Source: Cyclobacteriaceae bacterium (GTDB lineage Bacteria; Bacteroidota; Bacteroidia; Cytophagales; Cyclobacteriaceae). Taken from it: a stretch of 64,000 nucleotides of DNA. Shown here one piece after another: positions 9,716-18,058 of the stretch (its first letter is position 1; each line of letters opens with the position of its first letter). The notes under the pieces are model-generated. The model did not search any database, had not been told where the DNA came from, and was given only the letters and a program-made list of their open reading frames with translations. The stretch covers positions 1 to 64,000 of the forward strand of contig JAEUUC010000002.1 of the NCBI GenBank assembly GCA_016787665.1. Direction: 5' to 3'. Made by a program: the position numbers and the translations under genes.

Positions 9716-10387
9716 ATGGAAGAGACTTACGCCTTTGAGCAAACACCCTTCGGTACGGGGAGCTTTGCCGACAATCCTGAACCTAGATGCCCATGTATTT
9801 TGCTGCTTGACGTATCGGGCTCGATGGCAGGTTCAAAAATTCAACAACTGAATGAAGGAATTTCTGTTTACAAGGATGAATTACTGGCCGACTCGTTGGC
9901 AAGCAAACGGGTAGAAACAGCTGTAATCACGTTTGGTCCAGTTAAAATCGAAAGTGTGTTTCAAACAGCCCCAAGTCTTTACTTGCCAAACTTTGAAGCA
10001 AGTGGAGATACTCCTATGGGTTCGGCCATAAAGCTAGCTCTCGAACTACTTTCGCAAAGGAAAGCGGAGTACCGAAGCAATGGGATTCAATTTTACCGGC
10101 CTTGGATCTTCTTGATCACGGATGGTGCCCCTACGGACAATTGGCAAGAAGCTGCTGCTATGATAAAAGAGGGCGAAAACGGAAAGTCTTTCGCTTTTTT
10201 TGCTGTTGGTGTGGAAGATGCTAACCTTGACATATTGAAACAGATTTCTGTTCGGGAACCGCTAAAACTCCGCGGCCTAAAGTTTAGAGAGCTCTTTATG
10301 TGGCTTTCGAATTCTATGAAGTCGGTATCTCGCTCGGTCATGGGCTCGAATGTTAAGCTACTGCCTCCCGGCTGGGCCGAAATATGA
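9716..10387 (+). CDS. VWA-domain protein of TerY type (TerY-P triad)
   Basis: This is a 223-residue von Willebrand factor A domain protein. The metal-ion-dependent adhesion motif is Asp32-x-Ser34-x-Ser36 (LLDVSGSMAGS), followed by the Thr of GDTPMGSA and the Asp of LITDGAPTD. The domain fills the protein, and there is no signal peptide, so it is cytoplasmic. The family is TerY-like. In such triads the VWA protein is thought to be a scaffold or substrate handled by the kinase and phosphatase encoded next to it. It starts 75 bases after hsdS and overlaps the phosphatase gene by 4 bases (ATGA). I chose the ATG at 9716; the upstream 9642 start belongs to another frame. Confidence 0.88.
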   Translation: MEETYAFEQTPFGTGSFADNPEPRCPCILLLDVSGSMAGSKIQQLNEGISVYKDELLADSLASKRVETAVITFGPVKIESVFQTAPSLYLPNFEASGDTPMGSAIKLALELLSQRKAEYRSNGIQFYRPWIFLITDGAPTDNWQEAAAMIKEGENGKSFAFFAVGVEDANLDILKQISVREPLKLRGLKFRELFMWLSNSMKSVSRSVMGSNVKLLPPGWAEI

Positions 10388-11157
10388 GATGGAGGTATAT
10401 TGGTTCAAAAGTTGTCGGAACGTCTCACATTGCAAACAGTGAGCCCTGCCAAGATCACTTCGAAGTAGGAAGACTTGGAAGCCGAGGTGAAGTTTTTTTT
10501 GTGTTTGTCAGCGATGGTGCCGGCAGCGCAATTTGCGGTGGGCGAGGAGCTGAGATTACGTGCAAGGCAGCAAGCCAATTTTTCGCGAATCTCCCACTTG
10601 AGCAATGCTATAATGTTCAGGAGACTCAGATTTTTGAACTTTTTGATGCCATTGTTTCTCGTATTGAAGTAGCTGCCGAAGAGGAAAAGCTAATGCCAAA
10701 GGATTTCGCTTGCACTTTCCTTGGCGTAATTCTGTCAGAATCCGGATCAGCATTTATTCAGATTGGAGATGGGGCTATCGTAACCAAATTTGAGGGTAAG
10801 GAAAACTTTGATACTGTCTTTTGGCCTGATAACGGAGAATATGCAAATACAACCTGTTTTGTGTCTGACGATAACGCCCTTGCCAGCCTGAAATGGAAGT
10901 GTATCAGTTACATCCCAGATCAGATAGCAGTATTTACAGATGGGCTGCAAAGGCTGTGTTTGAGATTTTCAGATCAACAAGTGCACGGCCCATTCTTTGA
11001 ACCGATGTTCAAAATGATAGCGAACTGTCCGAACGAAAGTGAATTACACAAGCTGAACTCACAATTAGAGACATTCTTAAAGAGCAACCCAGTTAATCAA
11101 AGAACTGATGATGACAAAACACTTGTCCTAGCCGTCAGGGAGAACAATGAATACTGA
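10384..11157 (+). CDS. PP2C-family Ser/Thr phosphatase (TerY-P triad)
   Basis: This is a 257-residue PP2C-type protein phosphatase. The metal-binding residues are visible as Asp24 (EPCQDHFEV), Asp44-Gly45 (FVSDGAGS), the TDG of VFTDGLQR and the final Asp of DDDKTLVLAV. It is shorter than eukaryotic PP2C and similar to bacterial stand-alone members. It starts inside the VWA stop (ATGA) and its last 11 bases overlap the kinase start, so the three genes are made as one unit. Inferred role: it reverses phosphorylation by the downstream kinase, with the VWA protein or the neighbouring restriction machinery as possible target. Confidence 0.87.
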   Translation: MRWRYIGSKVVGTSHIANSEPCQDHFEVGRLGSRGEVFFVFVSDGAGSAICGGRGAEITCKAASQFFANLPLEQCYNVQETQIFELFDAIVSRIEVAAEEEKLMPKDFACTFLGVILSESGSAFIQIGDGAIVTKFEGKENFDTVFWPDNGEYANTTCFVSDDNALASLKWKCISYIPDQIAVFTDGLQRLCLRFSDQQVHGPFFEPMFKMIANCPNESELHKLNSQLETFLKSNPVNQRTDDDKTLVLAVRENNEY

Positions 11158-13087
11158 ACTGGAAAATCTTTATAGTAAGACGAAAGTCAGGTACGTAATT
11201 CACCAAAGAATTGGGAGTGGTGGGGAAGGTGAAGTCTACGAAGTAGCTACCTCTGGCAGTGAAAAATATGTTGCCAAGGTATATAGGGAAAAGATAACAA
11301 GGGAGAAGGCCGAGAAACTGGATTTAATGGTTCAGGCGTTCGATGAAAAGCTGCAAGAAATCGCTGCATGGCCGAAAGAATTAGTTTTTAACTCTAGAGG
11401 TGAAGTTGTCGGCTTCTTAATGCACAAGATTGGGGCATACAAACCAATCCATGAACTATTTAACCCGAGTGCCAGAAGGAAGCATTTTCCAAATGCAGAT
11501 TGGAGCTTTCTTGTCAATACTGCGCGAAATGTCGTTGCCGCATTTAAAACCATTCACTCTCACGGATTTGTTGTTGGCGATGTCAATGAAGGTAACTTAA
11601 TGGTTTCCGGATCATCATTGGTTAAATTCATCGACTGCGACTCCTTTCAAATATCGAAGGACCAAAGGATGTACTCTTGCGAAGTAGGTGTGCCAATGTA
11701 TACACCACCTGAGATGCAAGGATTGTCTACTTTTCGCGAGCGGCCCAGAACCACCAACCACGACATTTTCGGAATGGCCGTCATTTGCTTTCAACTTCTG
11801 TTTATGGGACGTCATCCGTTTGTGGGCGTCTATAGCGGCCCAGATACCCCGCTTGAAAAGGCAATTGAAAAGCATCTGTTTGCATACAGTAGAAATGGGT
11901 CCTTGAAGGGGATTCAACCACCTCCTGATACCCTTCCTTCAAATTCAGTACAAATAGAGTTGATGGGCTTGTTTGAGGCCGCCTTTGATGAACCAGGTAA
12001 AATAAAACGCCCTCCGTTAAGTACTTGGTTTGAGGAGTTTACATATTTGAAGAATCATCTAAAAACATGTTCCAGAGAGCCAATCCATAAGTATTTTCAG
12101 GGCTTAGATTCTTGCCCTTGGTGTCAAATGGAGAATCGTAAGGGAGTTATCTTTTTTACAAGTTCGCGCGTAACCGGTTTCAGTCTTAAGGATTTCAACT
12201 TAGATGAACAATGGAGAAAGATTCTGAATGTAACCCCGCTCGATGAAGTAACTCTTGATTATTCAAAATATCCAATTCAAAATCGAAGTGTACCAATTGA
12301 GTATCTCTTTTTCCGTATGCTTAGGGTAATTCAAAAGATCGCTGCCTTTGCCATTCCAACTATTTTTTTCTTTACAGAAATCAAGTTATTCATTTTTGCA
12401 GTTCCAGTGGCGTTTATTGTATATCACCTTAAATTGTTCCATAGTGAAATCGAACGTGAGCAACAAAAGCGAGCGAATGCATTCAACAACGTCAAACTTC
12501 GCTGGAAAATACTCGAAGAAAGATGGAACCGAGAAGCCACTAATTCTCTATTTGAAAAAAAGCTTCAAGAACTTGGAGAAGTTAAAAGTAAATATGAAAG
12601 GCTTGGTTCTGAGTATAACCGGGAGCGGCAACAGTTACATGCCCGAAGGGAAGAACTTCAGTTGAGACAGTTTTTGAGTAACTATTTTATCAGCCAGCAT
12701 TCTATTCCAAACATAGGTGACTTAAGAAAACTAACACTGTCTTCATTTGGCATTGACACTGCTGCAGATATTGAAAAACTCAGAAAGTTGAAAGTACCCG
12801 GGTTCGGAGGCTTTCTTGAAGGGCATTTGTTTGCTTGGAGAAATGCCATTTCCAAACGATTTAAGTTCGACCCTACGAGAGGCATTGATCCCGAGGAAGT
12901 TAATCGCTTAGACAGGAGATTCGAAAATCTAAGGGTAGAGTATCAAAACAAACTTACCAGTGGTGCTGAAGTGCTAACGAACATTAAACGGCAAATCGCT
13001 AATAATCGGATTTCAATGAAATCGGAAATAGAGACTGCTGGAAAGGCATACCGTCAAGCCGAATATGACTTGAAGTGGGTAAAGTGA
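11147..13087 (+). CDS. Ser/Thr kinase with membrane hairpin, coiled coil and helix-hairpin-helix
   Basis: This 646-residue protein starts with a eukaryotic-like kinase domain: glycine loop GSGGEGEV (23-30), Lys44 (VAKVY), catalytic Asp145 and Asn150 (VVGDVNEGNL, a variant HRD loop with Gly before Asp) and Asp165 (DCDSF in place of DFG). After the kinase is a Cys cluster (LDSCPWCQM, with an earlier Cys) that may bind zinc. One or two hydrophobic segments follow at about 393-428 (AIPTIFFFTEIKLFIFAV), then a coiled coil at about 430-510. A helix-hairpin-helix segment comes next, around 520-580 (LRKLKVPGFGG). This kinase-HhH layout is known in TerY-P triads. The HhH suggests contact with DNA or another nucleic acid (inference). 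Confidence 0.87.
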   Translation: MNTELENLYSKTKVRYVIHQRIGSGGEGEVYEVATSGSEKYVAKVYREKITREKAEKLDLMVQAFDEKLQEIAAWPKELVFNSRGEVVGFLMHKIGAYKPIHELFNPSARRKHFPNADWSFLVNTARNVVAAFKTIHSHGFVVGDVNEGNLMVSGSSLVKFIDCDSFQISKDQRMYSCEVGVPMYTPPEMQGLSTFRERPRTTNHDIFGMAVICFQLLFMGRHPFVGVYSGPDTPLEKAIEKHLFAYSRNGSLKGIQPPPDTLPSNSVQIELMGLFEAAFDEPGKIKRPPLSTWFEEFTYLKNHLKTCSREPIHKYFQGLDSCPWCQMENRKGVIFFTSSRVTGFSLKDFNLDEQWRKILNVTPLDEVTLDYSKYPIQNRSVPIEYLFFRMLRVIQKIAAFAIPTIFFFTEIKLFIFAVPVAFIVYHLKLFHSEIEREQQKRANAFNNVKLRWKILEERWNREATNSLFEKKLQELGEVKSKYERLGSEYNRERQQLHARREELQLRQFLSNYFISQHSIPNIGDLRKLTLSSFGIDTAADIEKLRKLKVPGFGGFLEGHLFAWRNAISKRFKFDPTRGIDPEEVNRLDRRFENLRVEYQNKLTSGAEVLTNIKRQIANNRISMKSEIETAGKAYRQAEYDLKWVK

Positions 13088-13093
13088 GGGTAA

Positions 13094-13351
13094 CAGCCGG
13101 CCGACCAGGATTTGCAGCAGATGTTCGTGTACCACGAGATGTACCAAGCCAACCGCGTGGCATTAATTTACCCAGGTGATTTTGAACAAATCGAAGGTCG
13201 CTACCATTCCCCGGACGGCACCGCCAGTAGCCGCGAATGCAGCCTGATCAGCATTCCCGTTCGACCCAACATACGCCAATGGCAGACCGAAATCGCACGG
13301 GTAGTGGGGGAGTGGGCAGGGATAAACTTAACCAACTTGCTCCGAGCATAA
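13094..13351 (+). pseudogene. Remnant of a McrC-type restriction subunit (C-terminus only)
   Basis: From just after an in-frame TAA (13091) to the stop at 13351, the frame encodes about 85 residues. They include QDLQQMFVYHEMYQANRVAL, IYPGDF and a later SLISIPVRP. This resembles the C-terminal part of McrC-family proteins, which has a D-x-Y-Q-M-x-x-Y helix followed by an aliphatic LIYP strand. McrC is normally about 350-430 residues, so the N-terminal three quarters are missing. There is no McrB GTPase nearby. The fragment begins 6 bases after the kinase stop, which marks a recombination junction. The identification rests on a short motif. Confidence 0.55.
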
Positions 13352-13477
13352 GCATTAAAAGAAATGCTGGGGCCAATGTACCTTTAGCCTATTTGCGCAG
13401 CAACAAACAGGGATGCCAGTTTTCAAAGCGTGGTGTCTTAGTAACCGTGGCGCAGGACGATGGGGGCTATCGCACCG

Positions 13478-13873
13478 TCATGACGGTTCGTCAATTGTCG
13501 GTTCGAGTGACCCTTCTGGAATGCCCCGGAAACACTTCTCAACCGTGTCCTCTAACTCTTGACAATAGAGCGCGTGTGTTAAAGCACTGTCAACAATCTT
13601 CTTGTTTCTAAGTGACAACCGATTGAATTTGTTCATCTTTTTAGAAAACTGCTCATCGTCAAAAAAATCATTACTTGAATCACGCAGTGGGCCATTGAAA
13701 TAATCAACTGAAACCTCAAAAGCTCGGCAGAGACGATGAAGGTTTTTTGATGACGGTTGAAAGCCTAACTCATAACGTGCTATCAGAGATTTAGCAATTC
13801 CAGACACTTCGGCAAGCTTGCTCTGTGACCAACCTTTAATCCTCCTTGCTCTTCGTAATTTCGTTCTTAACAC
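13478..13873 (-). CDS. XRE-family HTH transcriptional regulator
   Basis: This is a 131-residue repressor-like protein. Residues 3-60 form a Cro/C1-type helix-turn-helix (KGWSQSKLAEVSGIAKSLIA, then RYELGFQPSSKNLHRLCRAF). The remaining 70 residues are helical and of unknown role, and no peptidase domain is present. It is on the minus strand between the defence triad and the transposition module. Proteins of this type usually control the mobile element or the restriction genes they sit beside. Whether it acts on the island genes or on its own promoter cannot be read from the sequence. Confidence 0.88.
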   Translation of the reverse strand: MLRTKLRRARRIKGWSQSKLAEVSGIAKSLIARYELGFQPSSKNLHRLCRAFEVSVDYFNGPLRDSSNDFFDDEQFSKKMNKFNRLSLRNKKIVDSALTHALYCQELEDTVEKCFRGIPEGSLEPTIDEPS

Positions 13874-14538
13874 AAGATTAAACTTCGAAATTCGACCTCA
13901 TAACAGCAAGCGAAAAAAAAAAATAATCAGTTTTTGGTATCACAAGTCTTGTTTTGATCCCATAAATATGTACATTCGTCTGTCCAATTAACACCGGGTG
14001 CTTCCTGTCGGCACCCGTTAACGTTGGTCGTGCCCACCAGTGCTGCGTGCACAATACGACCAACCCCCATAAACTGGGGATTTTATAGTAGCAAAGTTGA
14101 AAAGGTGTTTTTTGGACTAATCATAAAGTTTTCTATCCAAAAAAATGCCGAGAGCCTTTGGTTACGATTTGTTGCCTCAGGCGTTTTTGAACAGTGGATT
14201 TTTTAAACTTTTTGACAATGAAGAAGCAGAACATTAGGTCAGATTAATCTTGTCGATGGCCGACTCGGGGCACATCGACTCTCGATCTTGAACTAAAATA
14301 TAGTACCAGCAGACAGAGCGGTTGATCGTTTTCGGTAAACGGTCTGGTAGTATTGTTTTACCCAAAAATTCTGGTGAATCGATATTCAACGACGTGTTCC
14401 CGCAGTGATTTTCACCCTGTGCTCAGATGCACAAAGAAATTCGCATCAATACAACGGAAGACATTTCCAGTGTGGAACGCGTCCCAATAAATCCGAAAAG
14501 CCCATAGCACATCAAGACCGATGAAACTTTTCTAAAAT
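13874..14538. other. 665-base non-coding gap before the transposition module
   Basis: No credible gene is visible here. The stretch has an A-run next to the XRE start (13912-13925), a cluster of three hairpins (13995-14079, listed separately) and about 450 bases with no obvious signal. It should contain the promoter of the transposition operon and, if that operon is a transposon, its left end. I saw no clear terminal inverted repeat matching the region after 18058. Confidence 0.5.
13995..14079 (+). other. Cluster of three perfect stem-loops, possible structured RNA or binding site
   Basis: Three adjacent perfect inverted repeats lie in 85 bases. They are CGGGTGC/GCACCCG (13995-14001 and 14011-14017, 9-base loop), GTTGGTCGT/ACGACCAAC (14023-14031 and 14056-14064, 24-base loop) and CCCCA/TGGGG (14065-14069 and 14075-14079, loop TAAAC). 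The third is followed by ATTTTATAG, which is weakly terminator-like. No open frame uses the stretch. It could be a small RNA, a transposon end with protein-binding sites, or a decayed element. I cannot decide between these. Confidence 0.45.
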
Positions 14539-15264
14539 ATGAACAGTCGACAACCTCTACACCAGAAAGATCAATTACCACCACAAACTCCTGCCATGGT
14601 AGCGTGTGACTTCAAAAATGGAAACTCAACTTCCAAAAAGGACAACTTAGAGAAAATTCTTCTTAGGATTATTACTGTTGGCAGAAAGCAAATGGGGGAT
14701 CGCCAATACGTTTCCGAATTACTCCTCGGAGTAATGACCGGATTCAAAGAGCTAAATGGGCTTAAAAGAGTTTATATCGAAAAGGAAACTTATGTTGAGG
14801 TTGACTCGATTCCAGATGAAGTTAGAAATGCAATAGGCCTGTTTACACCATTACCCACATCCTCAAATGAAGCCCGGAATCGGAGACTTAAGATGGAGTA
14901 CGGAGTCGACTTCGATACGTCACCACCAAAATGGGTAACCCCAAGGAAAGAAGGATCCGAAGCTGAATGGGATGTCGAACGCGCAATCGCAAAAGCTAAA
15001 GACTACCATCACGAATTCATCGACTATTTCAAAGACATCAATGAAATCGAAACAAAATCAATGACCCTTTCAATACTAGTCGAAATTAAACCCTACAAAG
15101 CCGACCTGAAGTACTTGAAATCTGCCTACGAAAATCTAAAAAGTAGAAATGTAAAATGTGAGCTCCCAATTGATCGATTCAGGGAATTCTATAAAAAATT
15201 GAACTGGTTTTTCAGGGTGGGGCTAGTTAATGGTTGCATCAACATCAATAAAAACCCATTATGA
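14539..15264 (+). CDS. Unknown protein encoded with the DDE transposase
   Basis: I do not recognise this 241-residue protein. It has no signal peptide or membrane segment. It is highly charged, with a helical N-terminal part (KILLRIITVGRKQMGDRQYV) and a helical C-terminus ending in FFRVGLVNGCININ. I see no TnsA-type endonuclease motif of the Asp-(x)n-Gln/Glu-x-Lys kind. The stop overlaps the transposase start by 4 bases (ATGA at 15261), so it is coupled to transposase synthesis and probably belongs to the same machine. By position it could be a target-choice, end-binding or regulatory factor (inference). Confidence 0.8.
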   Translation: MNSRQPLHQKDQLPPQTPAMVACDFKNGNSTSKKDNLEKILLRIITVGRKQMGDRQYVSELLLGVMTGFKELNGLKRVYIEKETYVEVDSIPDEVRNAIGLFTPLPTSSNEARNRRLKMEYGVDFDTSPPKWVTPRKEGSEAEWDVERAIAKAKDYHHEFIDYFKDINEIETKSMTLSILVEIKPYKADLKYLKSAYENLKSRNVKCELPIDRFREFYKKLNWFFRVGLVNGCININKNPL

Positions 15265-17339
15265 AACTTCTAACCCATTTTGAAACGTCTATTCTTGCGG
15301 GAGTATTTAAGATGGCTGAGGGTGAATTGCATTATCACGTCTCACTTCCATTCTTACTGTCTGGAAAGCCTCCTAAGGATATTGGCAACCTTGAGAAATT
15401 TGCTTATGAACCAATAGATACGCTACCAACGACACTTCGATCAAAATTTGACGCAGAGACCTGTAGGGTGATTATCCAAAAGATTTCAACTGTGTCAATT
15501 TACTCACATGAGCTCATGGAAGCAATTACTTTTGAGCAATATTTTCTAGGCCGCTTGAAGCAAATATTCAAAGCAAAGGAGTATCTGAGCTACAACCCTG
15601 TGTACGCGGTATTCGATTTTCTCACAGAAGATCAAGTAGAAGACAGGGCAAAGCTTCAGGCAGTTATTTCTTTGATGCTTCCATTTTATCGAGACCGTAA
15701 AAGGCTCGAATTTATATTCGACCACTTGACCACCAATTACTACAACCTCGCTCTGCCTCTAAGTACCGTTGATTCATTACGAAAATACTTATCAAGGAAG
15801 GAGAGAGAGGGATTTCCTGGTTGCCTAATACACGGGCTTTTTGCTCAGCCTTCAAATAACAGAGAACTCTCTCCGTTAATGAAGGATCTTTTAATCGTAC
15901 TGGCAGTCAGTGCACCATTCCATCAGTCCGCTGAAATAATAAAGGAGAACTTGGACCATGTCTTAGTTACTTGCCCCAGCGCAAAAGAGGCCGGGTTTTA
16001 TTCTGTGTCAACTTCAAAAATTACTGCATTTATGGCGACCCCCGAAGCTGTGAGTGCGGTCTCCTTCGCCAAAGATGAACCTAACGAGTTTAGAAGAAAA
16101 TTCACAGGAGTATTACGATTCAGCAGAGCGTCAAGTCCACTAGTCAAAATTTACATTGATGGATATGTATTCCAGATAAAATGTAGGAATGAGGAGACTG
16201 GTGACCCGGATACGCTAACGGGCATATTTATTTCAGATGACCACTCTGATTTCATAATTTCAATGGCGATAGGCGATACAGAGAATACTGACCTTCTAAT
16301 GGAGGCATTTAAGGACTACCTAATAAAAACCAAATACGCGCTTCCAAGAGAGATCGTAGTCGACAAGCACATTTACAAAATGTTAAAGAGGAATGTAAAT
16401 CTAATAGCATTGTTAAACCGCTTTGGAGTTCACATTGTACCTTCAAGCAACCCAAACCGCAAGCGTATTGAGCGATTTTTCCTGTTGTTTCAGCAACGAT
16501 TCATGGCACACGTCATACAATATATTGGGCCAGGTATTAAGGCAACCAAAACAAAAAATGCGCACCCGTTCAGACGTTTTCTAATCATGTTAAACGAAAA
16601 CTTACCTTCTAGGTACGATCTAATCCCAATGCTGAAGCGGCTTGTGAAACAAAATTACAATAGGGAATACAAGAGTGACACCATTATGGGTAGTGCGCAT
16701 GAGCGCTTTCATGATAGAGTCCAAAACCCCATCATCGTATTGACCAACGGGCCTCAATTACTGCCATCGCTTTTTTTTGAGAAGCATTTGTTAACGGTCC
16801 GCGGCGCATCTGTTTTAGTTCGTAGGACCTTTAAAAACGGGTCGGATGATTTTCACTTCTATTACAAACGTGAAATGGATTTCATAGAAAGGTATACAGA
16901 TGAGCAGGTTGAAGGGTATCTTGATTCTAATGATCCCTCTTCAATTCATTTATATGAAAAGGGAACTACTAAGTTTATTTGCACGGTGCCGGAATTCACT
17001 GTGATACCAGTTGCAGAGTTTGACAGGACCGAACAAAACATCGAGTGTGTTAGGACGTTTAACAGGGTGACTAGGGAGTTGATAAAGGCCCATAAAGAAC
17101 GGCTCGATTCACGGCACGACAATGTGACAAAAGCTTTAGGTGGCCGAGATGTCCGGCAACTAACCAAAGCTGCACAAATTAAAAAAGAAGAAAGCAGTGA
17201 TGAGATGTTGAGGCGCGAAATGGAGTTAAAAAAGCCAAAGCCAGAAACGAATATGTTTTATGCCAACAAGACTAGACTTAAGGGGAGAAGTAAACGCGCA
17301 CTTGAAGAATACGGAATCGAGATTACTAGCACAATTTAG
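15261..17339 (+). CDS. DDE transposase, MuA/TnsB/TniA-like
   Basis: This is a 692-residue retroviral-integrase-fold transposase. The catalytic triad is Asp300 (YIDGY), Asp368 (EIVVDKH) and Glu404 (RKRIERF), and the last two are separated by 35 residues, the classical D,D35E spacing. About 290 residues precede the catalytic core and would hold end-binding helix-turn-helix domains. The region after 450 resembles the Mu transposase C-terminal beta-barrel, and the tail (640-692) is basic. The length fits TnsB/TniA/MuA. It overlaps the 241-residue gene by 4 bases and is followed 5 bases later by the ATPase-like gene, the usual order of transposase then ATPase in Tn7/Tn5053/Mu-like elements. Confidence 0.87.
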   Translation: MKLLTHFETSILAGVFKMAEGELHYHVSLPFLLSGKPPKDIGNLEKFAYEPIDTLPTTLRSKFDAETCRVIIQKISTVSIYSHELMEAITFEQYFLGRLKQIFKAKEYLSYNPVYAVFDFLTEDQVEDRAKLQAVISLMLPFYRDRKRLEFIFDHLTTNYYNLALPLSTVDSLRKYLSRKEREGFPGCLIHGLFAQPSNNRELSPLMKDLLIVLAVSAPFHQSAEIIKENLDHVLVTCPSAKEAGFYSVSTSKITAFMATPEAVSAVSFAKDEPNEFRRKFTGVLRFSRASSPLVKIYIDGYVFQIKCRNEETGDPDTLTGIFISDDHSDFIISMAIGDTENTDLLMEAFKDYLIKTKYALPREIVVDKHIYKMLKRNVNLIALLNRFGVHIVPSSNPNRKRIERFFLLFQQRFMAHVIQYIGPGIKATKTKNAHPFRRFLIMLNENLPSRYDLIPMLKRLVKQNYNREYKSDTIMGSAHERFHDRVQNPIIVLTNGPQLLPSLFFEKHLLTVRGASVLVRRTFKNGSDDFHFYYKREMDFIERYTDEQVEGYLDSNDPSSIHLYEKGTTKFICTVPEFTVIPVAEFDRTEQNIECVRTFNRVTRELIKAHKERLDSRHDNVTKALGGRDVRQLTKAAQIKKEESSDEMLRREMELKKPKPETNMFYANKTRLKGRSKRALEEYGIEITSTI

Positions 17340-17344
17340 TTGAC

Positions 17345-18058
17345 ATGATTGGATCCACAAACTTCACCACATCCAACCAAATGAAAATGATTGAGGCGTT
17401 TGAGTTGGCCGCGCGAGAGAAAGTAGTGGTTGCGGTGGTTGACCACCACGGCAGCGGATTCAAGTTTGCAGTCAAGAAATACATGCATTCGACTTCATTT
17501 ACCAAGATTGCTTTTGTGGAGATTGAATTTGGTATCCATGCCAGAAACTTGACGATAAACTTGATGAAGCAGTTTATGAACATAAAGTTTGTAACCAAAG
17601 GGTACAAAAAAACCGAGATCACGAAAATGATTTACGATTTGGGCATCCAGGTTAAGCAGAACCTAAAAGGGAAGCGGGTGGTGCTAATATTTAGCAACAT
17701 CGAAAGGCTCAATACAGAACCTCGGCTTTCCAGATTCCTTAGGATTATACGAAGTATTCCGTTCAAATGTGGCATAATTTTAAGGACGACTTTGACGCAC
17801 TATGAGAAGATTGCCAAACTCGATGAAAAGTTATTTTCTGAGTTCATGGTGATGACCGAAAAAAGAATTGTTTTGGAAAGAAATACTCCCATGGACATCC
17901 AAAAGCTTTGCCGCGCTTATGGCTTGAAAAGGCCCGAACTCGTTGAGGAGATATCGAAGAAAACGTTGAGCTTTACAATAGCGATGTTGTCAATCACGAA
18001 ATTTTTGAAACATAGCCCAGTTACACAACTGGAGCTTGATCTATCTGATTCAGTTTAG
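17345..18058 (+). CDS. TnsC/MuB/TniB-like AAA protein with degenerate Walker motifs
   Basis: By position and layout this 237-residue protein is the ATPase partner of the DDE transposase. Around residues 29-45 a Walker A would be expected, but the sequence reads VVDHHGSGFKFAV: the Lys is kept, while the Gly before it and the Thr/Ser after it are Phe. The Walker B position reads VVLIFSNIERLN, with Ser and Asn where Asp and Glu belong. The sensor-1 region (GIILRTTLTHYEKI) and the helical C-terminus keep the expected pattern. It is also shorter than typical partners (about 280-350 residues). It probably cannot hydrolyse ATP. It may act as a passive adaptor, or it may be decaying although the frame is open. 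Confidence 0.68.
   Translation: MIGSTNFTTSNQMKMIEAFELAAREKVVVAVVDHHGSGFKFAVKKYMHSTSFTKIAFVEIEFGIHARNLTINLMKQFMNIKFVTKGYKKTEITKMIYDLGIQVKQNLKGKRVVLIFSNIERLNTEPRLSRFLRIIRSIPFKCGIILRTTLTHYEKIAKLDEKLFSEFMVMTEKRIVLERNTPMDIQKLCRAYGLKRPELVEEISKKTLSFTIAMLSITKFLKHSPVTQLELDLSDSV

Larger units (their letters stand above)
14539..18058 (+). mobile_element. Three-gene DDE transposition module
   Basis: Three tightly coupled genes (unknown protein, D,D35E transposase, TnsC/MuB-like protein) form one operon. I saw no TnsD/TniQ-type target selector, no resolvase and no clear terminal inverted repeats. The boundaries given are therefore only the gene limits. GGAC-W-AATCA-like sequences occur near 14116 and 18130, but in the same orientation, so they are weak candidates for transposase-binding sites. 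Confidence 0.6.

Noticed and set aside
9716..13087. The triad as a tellurite-resistance operon.
   Set aside because: None of the other ter genes (terB, terC, terD, terE) is next to it. The neighbours are restriction genes, so a defence-related reading fits better.
13237..13611. A 124-codon open frame overlapping the McrC remnant and the XRE gene.
   Set aside because: It lies in another frame of two better-supported features and has low-complexity, uncharacteristic composition.
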